This document shows, in pieces, positions 26,982-35,000 of a DNA stretch of 64,000 nt. The stretch is from Quadrisphaera sp. INWT6 (GTDB lineage: Bacteria; Actinomycetota; Actinomycetes; Actinomycetales; Quadrisphaeraceae): positions 1-64,000 of the forward strand of contig NZ_VUOH01000004.1 of NCBI RefSeq assembly GCF_015390235.1, given 5' to 3'. A program made the translations under genes and the position numbers. A model generated the notes under the pieces. That model made no database searches. It had not been told where the DNA came from and saw only the letters and a list, made by a program, of their open reading frames with translations. The number at the start of each line of letters is the position of its first letter. Within the stretch, counting starts at the first letter, position 1.

Positions 26982-27524
26982 TCAGGCGGGGCCGTAGACG
27001 AGGTGCGCGACGCCGTTCTCGTACGTCGTCCCGGACAGCAGCGCGAGCTCCAGCCTGGTGCCGTCGGCGAAGAGTCGGAGCCCCTCGCCGAGGGCCAGCG
27101 GGTACGTCAGCAGGTGCAGCTCGTCGACCAGGCGGTCGGCGAGGAGCGCCTGCACCAGCTGCACGCTGCCGCTGACGTAGACGTCGCCCTCGGCGTCGTC
27201 CTTCAGCTGCTGCACCGCGGAGGCGGAGTACTCCAGCGCCCGCGAGGGACCCCACGTGAGGTCGTCGGCGCCGCGCGAGGTGACGACGTGCTTGATGGTG
27301 TCGTTGAAGAAGGGGGCGCCCGGGTCGTCCTCGGCGGTGCGGGTCGACCAGGCCGGCGCGAACATCTCGTACGTCGACCGGCCGAGCAGGATGTCCGAGC
27401 AGCTCGCCGTGATGGCGCCGACGCCGGCCAGCATCGCGTCGGTCCACGGGTAGGCGACCGTCCACACAGGGGCGTCCACCACGCCGTCGACCGTCATGAA
27501 CTGCTGCACCTTGATGTTGCCCAC
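26982..27524 (-). CDS. RibD C-terminal/dihydrofolate reductase-like protein
   Basis: This is a 180-residue protein of the RibD_C (bacterial bifunctional deaminase-reductase C-terminal) family, which has a DHFR fold. The beginning KVQQFMTVDGVVDAPVW, LLGRSTYEMFAPAW, KHVVTSR, and DVYVSGSVQLVQALLADRLVDELHLLTYPLALGEGLRLF are typical. These stand-alone proteins are NADPH-dependent reductases of unknown substrate, seldom true riboflavin enzymes. GTG at 27524 has a perfect GGAGG five bases upstream. A strong hairpin follows the stop. Confidence 0.9.
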   Translation of the reverse strand: MGNIKVQQFMTVDGVVDAPVWTVAYPWTDAMLAGVGAITASCSDILLGRSTYEMFAPAWSTRTAEDDPGAPFFNDTIKHVVTSRGADDLTWGPSRALEYSASAVQQLKDDAEGDVYVSGSVQLVQALLADRLVDELHLLTYPLALGEGLRLFADGTRLELALLSGTTYENGVAHLVYGPA

Positions 27525-27598
27525 TGCTGCCTCCAGGTCGTCGGGCCGGGCGCCGGCCCCTCGTCGAGCAGACGGCGCGGGTGCGCCGGACTCATCGG

Positions 27599-27916
27599 TC
27601 AGAGGTCGAGCAGGAGCCCGTCGGCCTCGGCAGCGGCGCGCTCAGCCGCCCGGTCAGCAGCCCGGTCGGCGTCGACCCGGGCCCGGTACTCGCGCGCGAT
27701 CGACGGCGCGTGCTGCGAGAGCCAGGCCGTCAGCTGCTGGCGGCAGCCGTTCTTGCGGCACCACCGGGTCCACCGCTCGGGGACCGCGTCCTCGTGCTCG
27801 TGGGTGCTCAGGCGCCGGTCGCACAGGGAGCGACCGCTGAGCCGCGGGTCGGGCCAGTGCACGCGACGCTCGGCACCGGTGCCCGCGCCCCAGGTGAGCC
27901 GCACCTTCTCGTCCAT
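27599..27916 (-). CDS. Small conserved-looking hypothetical protein
   Basis: This is a 105-residue protein with no recognised domain. The first half (VRLTWGAGTGAERRVHWPDPRLSGRSLCDRRL) may form a small sheet with three scattered cysteines (CDRRL, WCRKNGCRQ). The second half (YRARVDADRAADRAAERAAAEAD) is an Ala/Arg/Asp-rich helix that could be a coiled coil. The start is ATG at 27916; the frame is open upstream, but the extension is Pro/Arg-rich with no similarity. It could be a DNA- or RNA-binding accessory protein, but the sequence does not say. Confidence 0.5.
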   Translation of the reverse strand: MDEKVRLTWGAGTGAERRVHWPDPRLSGRSLCDRRLSTHEHEDAVPERWTRWCRKNGCRQQLTAWLSQHAPSIAREYRARVDADRAADRAAERAAAEADGLLLDL

Positions 27917-28061
27917 CCGAGCATCCTGGCGGGTCGACGCCGCGCGCGGGGGCAGGTTGGCCCGCGCTGTGCCCTGATGCTCATCGGCTGGTGCCGGCCT
28001 TCCTGGCGGCGCCGGCGTCATCGGCCGGCCGAGACCCGGCGCCAGACGGCGTCTCAGCTGG

Positions 28062-28649
28062 TCAGACGCACATGCAGGTGCCGCTGGCCGAGCGCACCGT
28101 GAAGCAGTCGGGGCAGATGGCCGGCGGCGCCGCGGGCACCGGCGCGGCCTTCTTCACGGTGGTCGCACGGGTGGTCGTGCGGGTGCTCGCACGGGGCGCC
28201 GCGTCGGCGGGGGCCCCGGGCTCGCGCGGCGCCTTCGGCTCACGGGGGGCCCGCGGTGCGCTCGACGTCCGGGACGCCCCCGCGTGGCGGGTGGCCCGCT
28301 CGACGACGTCGAGCTCGTCCTGCGTCCCGGCGTCGACGGCGCCCTGCCCGCCGAAGTGCATCCAGGCCCTGCGGCGCCCGCCCCCGGCGGTGTCGGTGCC
28401 GTCGACCAGCGCCGACTCCTTGACCACCAGCGCGCCCAGGTCGGGCTCCCCGCGGCGGGCGCAGTCGGCGGAGATGACCTCGAGCGCCTTGCCCAGGCCG
28501 CGGGCCGTCACCGCGCCGTCGGTGGCCTCGGAGGCCTCCGCGGGCGGGACGACGCGCCCCTCCTCCGCGGCGGCCACGAGGGCCTCGCGCAGCAGCGGGA
28601 TCGCCTTGAACAACCGCGCGGGAAGGGCCTCGGATCCGAGCGACGTCAC
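28062..28649 (-). CDS. Hypothetical protein with C-terminal Cys pairs
   Basis: This is a 195-residue protein of unknown function. The N-terminal 100 residues (ARLFKAIPLLREALVAAAEEGRVVPPAE ... LGKALEVISADCARRGEPDLGALVVKESALVDG) are helical. They resemble small domains found beside restriction-like or nuclease proteins, but I cannot name the family. A Pro/Ala/Arg-rich linker of about 60 residues follows. The last 20 residues contain ICPDCF and GTCMC, four cysteines that would suit a zinc knuckle. The start is GTG at 28649. The gene is divergent from 28952 across a 302-bp gap. Confidence 0.6.
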   Translation of the reverse strand: MTSLGSEALPARLFKAIPLLREALVAAAEEGRVVPPAEASEATDGAVTARGLGKALEVISADCARRGEPDLGALVVKESALVDGTDTAGGGRRRAWMHFGGQGAVDAGTQDELDVVERATRHAGASRTSSAPRAPREPKAPREPGAPADAAPRASTRTTTRATTVKKAAPVPAAPPAICPDCFTVRSASGTCMCV

Positions 28650-28951
28650 GGGACCACTCTCGCACCCCCGGCCGCCGGCGGGTACCCGCTCCCGGGCGCT
28701 GCGGGCCCGCGGGGTGCGCGGGGCGCTGCCGCGGCAGCACCCCGGCCCCCGGAGCGGACGGCAGAGCGGACGGGCGAGCGGGCGGCTGAGCGGGCGGCGC
28801 TGTCGCCGCCGTCGTGCCAGGGGACCAGCAGCGCGGAGCGAGGTAGCGGGCGCGGCGTCGGAGCGCGGTGCCCGAGCACGGCGCCGGAGGAGCTCGACGA
28901 CGACGGATACCGTCGTCGTCGAGCCGACCCTCTCCGCCGCTCGGAGGCACC
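28650..28951. other. 302-bp divergent intergenic region
   Basis: No gene is visible. The sequence is G+C rich, with imprecise repeats of GAGCGG(G/A)CGG around 28755-28800 and one near-perfect hairpin at 28892-28924, described separately. The promoters of both flanking divergent genes should be here, but I see no convincing -10/-35 pair. Confidence 0.5.
28892..28924. promoter_or_regulatory. 33-nt perfect inverted repeat upstream of 28952
   Basis: Fifteen-base arms (GCTCGACGACGACGG and its complement) have a three-base ATA loop and end 27 bp before the GTG of the next gene. Its position between divergent genes suits an operator or a leader hairpin. It could also arise by chance from GAC-rich repeats common in this genome. 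Confidence 0.5.
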
Positions 28952-29743
28952 GTGTCCGACCCCAGCGCACCCCCGCCGCAGTACACGCCCCCGCCGGGGT
29001 ACGAGGAGTACGCGCCGCGCTCCCAGACCCCGCAGGCACCGCAGACCCCTTACGGGCCCGCGCACCAGCCCCCGGGGCCCTACGCCGGGCAGCCGCAGCG
29101 CCCCACGTCGGTCACCGCCGTCGTCGGGTTCGTCCTGGCGTTCCTGGTGAGCCCCGTCGGCGCCGTCGTGTCGGCCTTCGGCATCGGCGACACCCGGGGC
29201 GGGCGCAAGGGCGGTCGCGGCCTGGCGGTCGCGGGCGTCGTCGGCGGCGTCCTGGGCACGCTGGCCTGGGTGGCGGTGGTCCTCGCGGCCGTCGCCTTCT
29301 ACCGAAGCGTCTCGCCGCAGGTGTCCGACACCCTCCGCCAGATCGAGCAGCTGCCCGCCCCCAGCGACCTGCCCAGCGGGTTCCCGACCGACCTGCCGTC
29401 AGGTCTGCCGTCGTCCCTGCCGTCAGACCTGCCCACCGACCTGCCGGGCAGCACCGGCGCCGCTGCCGACGTGCAGGTCACCAGCTGCACCTCCGGTCTC
29501 GGAGGCCTGGCCACCGCAGACCTGGTCGTCACCAACTCCGGTGACAGCCCGAGCACCTACCTCGTCACGCTGAGCGCGCTCGACGCGTCCGGGCAGGAGG
29601 TGGGCCAGCTCGTCGGCGGCACCGAGACCGTCGCCCCGGGAGCCACCGCGCAGGCGCAGGCCGTCGGCTTCGCCAGCTCCGACGGCGACGGCTCGGGGCT
29701 CGCCTCGTGCCGGGTCGACAGCGCGCTGCGGACGGAGGGCTGA
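28952..29743 (+). CDS. DUF4190-like membrane protein with FxLYD-like extracellular domain
   Basis: This is a 263-residue protein. Residues 1-45 are Pro/Tyr/Gln-rich (PPPQYTPPPGYEEYAP). Two membrane helices follow (about 52-72 and 85-115), with the GxxxxxGRGLAVAG turn of DUF4190-type proteins between them. A linker of repeated Asp-Leu-Pro-Ser/Thr units (DLPSGLPSSLPSDLPTDLP) comes next, then a C-terminal beta-sandwich (DVQVTSCTSGLGGLATADLVVTNSG ... VAPGATAQAQAVGF) with two cysteines likely to form a disulfide. The start is GTG at 28952 with GGAGG upstream. It is probably a surface protein with an exposed domain; function unknown. Confidence 0.8.
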   Translation: MSDPSAPPPQYTPPPGYEEYAPRSQTPQAPQTPYGPAHQPPGPYAGQPQRPTSVTAVVGFVLAFLVSPVGAVVSAFGIGDTRGGRKGGRGLAVAGVVGGVLGTLAWVAVVLAAVAFYRSVSPQVSDTLRQIEQLPAPSDLPSGFPTDLPSGLPSSLPSDLPTDLPGSTGAAADVQVTSCTSGLGGLATADLVVTNSGDSPSTYLVTLSALDASGQEVGQLVGGTETVAPGATAQAQAVGFASSDGDGSGLASCRVDSALRTEG

Positions 29744-29748
29744 GCGCC

Positions 29749-31011
29749 GTGGCGGTCCCCGGCCTGCGCGTGGTCGAGCACGAGCTCGACGTCCCCCTCG
29801 ACCACGCCGCCCCCGACGGCGCGGCGATCACGCTGTTCGCCCGCGAGGTCTCGGCCGTGGGCGGTGAGGGCCGCCCCCACCTGCTGTTCCTGCAGGGCGG
29901 CCCCGGCCAGGAGGCCACGCGCCCGGTGGGCGCGCCGCTGACGAGCGGGTGGATGGCGCGGGCGCTGCGCGACTTCCGCCTCGTGCTGCTCGACCAGCGC
30001 GGCACCGGGCGCTCGACGCCCGTGGGCGACCTGCCGGGGATGACCCCGCAGCAGCAGGCCGACCACCTGGCGCACCTGCGCGCCGACAGCATCGTCCGCG
30101 ACGCCGAGCTGCTCCGTGAGGCCCTGGGGGTCGAGCGCTGGGCCCTGCTCGGGCAGAGCTTCGGCGGGTTCTGCGCCACGACGTACCTGTCGCTGGCGCC
30201 GCAGTCGCTGAGCGCCGTCCACATCACCGGCGGCCTCCCCGCCGTGGGCGTGCACCCCGACGAGGTCTACGCCGCCACGTGGGCGCAGATGCGCCTGCTG
30301 TCGGCGCGCCACCACGAGCGGTACCCGCAGGACCTCGAGCGGCTGCGCGACCTGCACGCCCACCTCGCCACCCACGACCTGAGGACGACGGCGGGCGACC
30401 GCGTCACCGGGCGGACCCTGCGCGCCGCCGGGCACTCCCTGGGCATGAGCGACGGGTCGGACGTCCTGCACGCGCTGCTCGAGCGGCCGGTGGGCTCCCC
30501 GGCGTTCCGCGCCGACGCCGCCGACCCGCTGGGCCTGGCCCGCAACCCGCTCTACCTGCTCGTGCACGAGGCGTGCATGGCTGACGGCGCCACCACGGCG
30601 TGGTCGGCGGAGCGCACCCGCCCGGACGACTTCCGCGACGTCGCCGACGGCGGCGACCCGGCGCTGCTCTCCGGGGAGCACCTGGGCGACTGGCTGCTGG
30701 ACCCCGAGCGCGGTGGCGTGGGGGCGCTGGCGCCGGTCGCCGAGGCGGCCCGGCTGCTGGCGCAGCGGGAGTGGCCGCGCCTGTACGACCCCTCCGCGCT
30801 CGACGGCGTGGCCCGCGGCTCGGACGGCGTGCCCGTGGCCGCGGCGGTCTACGTCGACGACCCCTACGTGCTCCTCGACCACTCCCGCGCCACGGCGTCG
30901 CTGATGGGCGCGCGCACGTGGGTCACCGACGAGCTGCTCCACAACGGCCTGCGGGCCGACGGCGACCGGGTGCTGTCGCGGCTGTTCGACATGACGTCCG
31001 GCCGCCTCTGA
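29749..31011 (+). CDS. Alpha/beta hydrolase, prolyl aminopeptidase-like
   Basis: This is a 420-residue member of the S33 family. It has the oxyanion-hole segment LLFLQGGPGQEA, DQRGTGRS, the nucleophile elbow GQSFGG with Ser137, and a long cap domain that follows. The length and the HGGPG-like motif match bacterial proline iminopeptidases, which remove N-terminal proline. The C-terminal histidine region is ELLHNGL, where D/E-G-H-N-type spacing is retained loosely. The start is GTG at 29749, five bases after the previous stop, with GGAGGG upstream, so it is co-transcribed with the membrane protein. No signal peptide is present. Confidence 0.85.
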   Translation: MAVPGLRVVEHELDVPLDHAAPDGAAITLFAREVSAVGGEGRPHLLFLQGGPGQEATRPVGAPLTSGWMARALRDFRLVLLDQRGTGRSTPVGDLPGMTPQQQADHLAHLRADSIVRDAELLREALGVERWALLGQSFGGFCATTYLSLAPQSLSAVHITGGLPAVGVHPDEVYAATWAQMRLLSARHHERYPQDLERLRDLHAHLATHDLRTTAGDRVTGRTLRAAGHSLGMSDGSDVLHALLERPVGSPAFRADAADPLGLARNPLYLLVHEACMADGATTAWSAERTRPDDFRDVADGGDPALLSGEHLGDWLLDPERGGVGALAPVAEAARLLAQREWPRLYDPSALDGVARGSDGVPVAAAVYVDDPYVLLDHSRATASLMGARTWVTDELLHNGLRADGDRVLSRLFDMTSGRL

Positions 31012-31020
31012 CCCCTGCGC

Positions 31021-31177
31021 ACCGCAGCCAGGCGCTCGGTTGCGGTTCGGACCCCCTCCTGGACCGCAGTCAGGCGCTCGGTTGCGGTTCGGACCCCCTC
31101 CTGGACCGCAGTCAGGCGCTCGGTTGCGGTTCGGCCCCCTCCCGGACCGCAACCGGGCGCTCGGCTGCGGTCCGGGA
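31021..31177. repeat. Tandem array of 42-bp hairpin-forming units
   Basis: Nearly four units of about 42 bp fill the gap between the convergent hydrolase and GT4 genes: 31021-31062, 31063-31104, 31105-31145 (one base shorter) and a partial 31146-31177. Each begins ACCGCA and contains TGCGGT, so every unit can fold. The last has nine-base perfect arms (CGGACCGCA and its complement) and would be the most stable. Units 1-3 differ by very few bases, which points to recent duplication. It probably acts as a bidirectional terminator. Confidence 0.85.
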
Positions 31178-31184
31178 GGTCGCA

Positions 31185-32521
31185 TCAGAGGGGGGCGCCC
31201 TCGCGGGGGAGCTCGACGACCCGGTGCTCCTCGGGCAGCGTGACCGCCGGGTCGGCGGGGAGCATCTCGTCGAACACCCGGACCCTGTCGAAGCGCAGCG
31301 CGTGCTCGCGGGCCCGCTGCTCCAGCTCCAGGCGCTCGACCTCGTCCATGTCGAGCACGGCCCTGTCGATCATCGCCGTGAGCCCGGCGACGTCGCCCGG
31401 CTCGATGATGAGCGCGGTGTCCCCGACCGCCTCCCCGGTGCCGCCCACGATCGTGGTGATGACCGGGCCGCCGCCGGCCAGCATCTTCTCGGTCAGGGCG
31501 ATGCCGAAGGTCTCCACGAACTCGGGCACCGGCTTGGTGGGCAGCGCGTACGCGGCGCACCCGCGCATGAGCAGCGGCTTCTCGGCGTCGGAGACGTCGG
31601 TGAGCAGCAGGATCCGCTCGTCGTCGCCCTCGACCTCCGCGATCTGCGCCCGCGCCGCCTCGACGGCGTTGCCGGCCCCCGCGATGACCAGCTTCTTGGT
31701 GGCCTGCGTCCGGGAGGCGCGGTAGGCGCTGATGAGGTCGTCCACGCCCTTGGCGCGCGTGATGCGCGACAGGAACAGCACGTACCCGTCGCGCTCCAGC
31801 CCGCGGGCCGCGAGCGCGGCGTCGACGGCGGCCGGGTCGAGGTCGAGGAAGGCGGAGGTGTCGATCGGCGGGTAGCTGATCCGCACCCGCTCGGTGAGCT
31901 CGGCGGCGAAGCGGGTGCCGCTGCGGGCGTCGACCTGCTCGGCCCAGCGCACCACCTCCTCCTTGGTGAACTCCGACACCGCGAGCAGGTCGTCGTTCTG
32001 CAGGTAGGTGCTGAGCACCACCGCCGCCGCACCCCAGTTCCCGGTGCGCAGCGCGTTGGAGACCACGTTGGTGATGTCGGAGCCGACGGCCTTCGCCATC
32101 GTGCGCACGTCGGGGTGAAGCCCGCCGCGCGGGCACCCGCCACCGCCTGGACGACGACGTCGGTGTGCGGCGTCAGGTACATCGACAGCACGACCGTGGG
32201 CACGCCCTCGGCCAGCAGCTCCACCAGGCGCCCGGCGAGCCCGGCGATGTAGCGGCCGTCGGGCACGCGGTTGTCGCCGATGGGGTCCGGCCGCTCCACG
32301 GTGATGCCGGGGGAGTACGGCAGCAGCGCGTCGAGGGGCTTCAGCGGGAGCCCCGCCGCCTGCAGCGCCTCCAGCGGCCAGGTGAGGATGCGCACGTCGT
32401 CGAAGCCGCGCAGCAGCGCCGCCTCGGCGAGGTTGCGGGCCTCGCCGGAGTGGCCGCAGATCACCGGGTCCGCGCGGACCAGGATGACGAGGCGGCGGTC
32501 GGGGGTGCTCGTGCCGGTCAT
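31185..32521 (-). pseudogene. GT4-type glycosyltransferase with single-base frameshift
   Basis: Two overlapping frames together encode one 445-residue GT-B glycosyltransferase. The N-terminal half (32521 to about 32117: LVILVRADPVICGHSGEARNL ... LSMYLTPHTDVVVQAVAGARAAGF) joins the C-terminal half (from about 32117: HPDVRTMAKAVGSDITNVVSNAL ... GYVLFLSRITRAKGVDDLISAY ... PEFVETFGIALTEKMLAGGGPVI). The sequence reads TTCACCCC where TTCCACCCC would keep the frame as GFHPDVRT. So one C is missing near 32117, as a real lesion or a sequence error. The E(x7)E region EFVETFGIALTEKML is intact. Sugar donor unknown. Next to a GH92 mannosidase. Confidence 0.82.
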
Positions 32522-32591
32522 GGGTCCTCCTCGGCGTGGGTCAGACGGCCGGTCCCGGCGGGACCGGCTGGCACTGCGGGTGGTGCCGTCG

Positions 32592-32623
32592 GCGGGTCAG
32601 CGGGTCAGCGGGTCAGCGGGTCA
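32592..32623. repeat. 8-bp tandem repeat (GCGGGTCA x4)
   Basis: Four perfect copies of GCGGGTCA, the last including the GH92 stop codon (TCA at 32621-32623). Because the period is eight, the minus strand offers TGA stops in all three frames, so loss or gain of a unit would not allow read-through. The gap 32522-32620, between the GH92 stop and the GT4 start, has no other feature. Confidence 0.8.
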
Positions 32624-34876
32624 GCGGGGGCGGGCCGCCGGCGAGGGCGGCCGCACCGCGCGCCCGTAGCCGTTCGGCTCGTCCCCGAGGTGGAGCACCA
32701 GGCGCCCGCCGCGGTGGACCCGCGCCATCGACAGGTGCGGTCCGGCCAGCGACTCGCCGTCGAGCGTCGCCGAGAGCAGGTGCTGGGGTCTGGACGCCGA
32801 CGGGCCACGGGTGGCGCCGGCCTCGAAGCCCTCGTCGGAGCTGACGGGCTGCTCGCGGTGCCCGACCGCCTCGACCACGAGCTCGCCGTCGGGCACGGAG
32901 AGCACCGCCCGCTCGAAGGCGGGCGCCGACAGCAGGAACGTGTCGAGCCCGGCCACGGGGAACAGCCCCAGGGAGGCCCAGACGTACCAGGACGAGAGGC
33001 CGCCGGAGTCGTCGTTGCCCGGCAGCCCGCCGCGTCCGGTGCCGAACTGGTGGGACAGCGCCGCGTGCACGACCTCCGCGGTCCTGTCGGGCCGGCCCGC
33101 CCAGTGGTAGGCCCAGGGGGCCTCCATGTCGGGCTCGTTGTTGAGGCCCTCGAACCGGTTGAGCGCGTACCCCGCGGCCATCTCGGCGGTGCTGGGGCGC
33201 ACCCCCGGCTGGCGCACCGGCGGCGCCCCGAACCCGAAGAAGCTGTCGAGCATCCCCGTGAACGCCTCGTCGCCCCCGGCCAGCGCGATCCGGCCGGCCA
33301 TGTCGTGCAGCAGCCGGAACGAGTAGTTCCACCTGCCGCCCTCGTAGTACTCCGAGTCCTTGAGCAGCCCGGTGGCCGTGTCGAAGGCGTTCGTCCACCG
33401 CAGCGACCGCTCGGTGAGGTCGTCGGCGAGGCGGTGGTCGCCCACGGCCCGCGCCACCTGCGCCGTGCAGTGGTGGGCGAAGGCTAGGTCGAGGGTGTGC
33501 GAGATCGGGTGGACCACCCCGTGGTCGATGAACATCTCGCCGTACCCGCGGCGCAGGTCGTCGTCCATGTGCACGAGCGCCCACGACCAGTCGATCGGCG
33601 CCAGGTCCACCGCGTGCGCGTCGGCCAGGGCCGTGTGCGCCAGCGCGCTGGCCTGCCGGAAGAACCTGTCGGCCCCGCGCGCCATCCGGTAGCCGATCGG
33701 GAAGTTGCCCTCCTCCTCGCTGACCCTGATCAGCGACTCCAGCAGGTCGGCCGCCCGCTGCGGGGCGATCGCCGCGAGCAGCGGCACCTGCGTCTTGTAG
33801 ATGTCCCACATCGTGGAGATGTCGAAGGCGAACGGGCCGTCCGAGGGCCAGAACGGGCTCTCGTCGTCGGCGATGCAGGGCTTGATCAGCGAGTGGTACG
33901 TCGCCGTCGCCATCACCGTGCGGCGCGCGGGCGTGCCGCCCTCCACCGCCACCCGGCCCACGTGGTCGGCCCAGCTCGCCCGCGTGCGCGCGGCGACGGC
34001 GTCGAAGGCCGGGGCGCCCGGGGCCCCGGGCAGGCGCGAGGCGTGCTCCGCCTCGAGGTTGGCCCGGGCCTGCTCCACCCCGCGCAGCGAGAACCCGATC
34101 CGCACCTCGACCGTCTGCCCCGCCCGGGCGGGGCCCATGAAGAGCAGGCCGAACGGGCGCAGCGTGGTCTGGCGGATCCTGTCGAAGTCGAGCCGGGTGC
34201 CGCCCTCGATGAGGCGCCGGTCGTGCCACAGCATCGGGCGCCACGGAGCCGAGTGCCGCGGCGGCCCCGAGGGGCCGGGGACGTCGGTGTCGACCTCGAG
34301 CGCGAACGACAGCGGCACGCCCTCCACCACGATCGTGCCCTGCGCCCGGCCCTGGCCGAGGTTCTCGACCTGGGCGCGCAGGGGCACGGTGCGCCCGTGC
34401 TCGATGGCCAGGCCGCCGCAGGAGGCGTCGACGACGACGCGCGCCGAGCGGTGCGCGGGGAACGTGTACCGGTGCACGGCCGTCTTGGGGCCGACGGTCA
34501 GCTCGCAGCGGATGCCCGAGCCGAGCGTGGCGGCGTAGTAGCCGGCCTCGGCGACCTCGTCGGTCAGCTCCCAGCTCTGCCCGAGGTCGTCCAGGGGCTG
34601 CACCATCGGCGTGACGCGCAGGTAGTTGTAGTACTTGCGGATGGCGCCGGTGCCGGACTGCTGGAAGTGCGTGAACCCCGACGCCTGCAGCCTGTCGAAG
34701 ACCTCCACGGGCAGCCCGTCGAGCGACTTGTCGTACTGGCCGTACCCGGTGGGGTAGGCCCCGGAGTAGGCGCAGGCGCTGACCATGCCCAGCGGGCTGG
34801 TGGCGCCGGGGTGGGTGTTGCCGACCTGCGGCTTGGGGAACCACCACGCGGCGGCGAGACCGCGCGGCTCGGGCAA
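32621..34876 (-). CDS. Glycoside hydrolase family 92 (calcium-dependent exo-alpha-mannosidase)
   Basis: This is a protein of at least 751 residues with GH92 hallmarks: GNTHPGATSPLGMVSACAYSG near the start, FDISTMWDIYKTQVPLL, the EGGRWNYSFR region, and LPGNDDSGGLSSWYVWASLGLFPVAG near the end. GH92 enzymes remove alpha-linked mannose with help of Ca2+. The only canonical start is TTG at 34876. The conserved family beginning IDPFVGT lies upstream in the same frame (to about 34921), where no ATG, GTG or TTG exists. The true start may therefore be non-canonical or altered. No signal peptide is seen in the upstream frame. The gene overlaps an 8-bp repeat at its stop and precedes the frameshifted GT4 on the same strand. 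Confidence 0.9.
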   Translation of the reverse strand: MPEPRGLAAAWWFPKPQVGNTHPGATSPLGMVSACAYSGAYPTGYGQYDKSLDGLPVEVFDRLQASGFTHFQQSGTGAIRKYYNYLRVTPMVQPLDDLGQSWELTDEVAEAGYYAATLGSGIRCELTVGPKTAVHRYTFPAHRSARVVVDASCGGLAIEHGRTVPLRAQVENLGQGRAQGTIVVEGVPLSFALEVDTDVPGPSGPPRHSAPWRPMLWHDRRLIEGGTRLDFDRIRQTTLRPFGLLFMGPARAGQTVEVRIGFSLRGVEQARANLEAEHASRLPGAPGAPAFDAVAARTRASWADHVGRVAVEGGTPARRTVMATATYHSLIKPCIADDESPFWPSDGPFAFDISTMWDIYKTQVPLLAAIAPQRAADLLESLIRVSEEEGNFPIGYRMARGADRFFRQASALAHTALADAHAVDLAPIDWSWALVHMDDDLRRGYGEMFIDHGVVHPISHTLDLAFAHHCTAQVARAVGDHRLADDLTERSLRWTNAFDTATGLLKDSEYYEGGRWNYSFRLLHDMAGRIALAGGDEAFTGMLDSFFGFGAPPVRQPGVRPSTAEMAAGYALNRFEGLNNEPDMEAPWAYHWAGRPDRTAEVVHAALSHQFGTGRGGLPGNDDSGGLSSWYVWASLGLFPVAGLDTFLLSAPAFERAVLSVPDGELVVEAVGHREQPVSSDEGFEAGATRGPSASRPQHLLSATLDGESLAGPHLSMARVHRGGRLVLHLGDEPNGYGRAVRPPSPAARPR

Positions 34877-35000
34877 CCCGGTCGCTGCGGTCCCGACGAA
34901 GGGATCGATCTCGGTGACGATGGCGCGAAGGTAGCGGCGACCGGGAGGCGCGCGGGTTTCCTCCGTGTGAACTGTGGACGGCTCGGGTCGGGCCGGGCCC

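Noticed and set aside
31021..31177. Possible CRISPR array
   Set aside because: The units are contiguous with no variable spacers, form hairpins throughout, and no cas gene is in the window.
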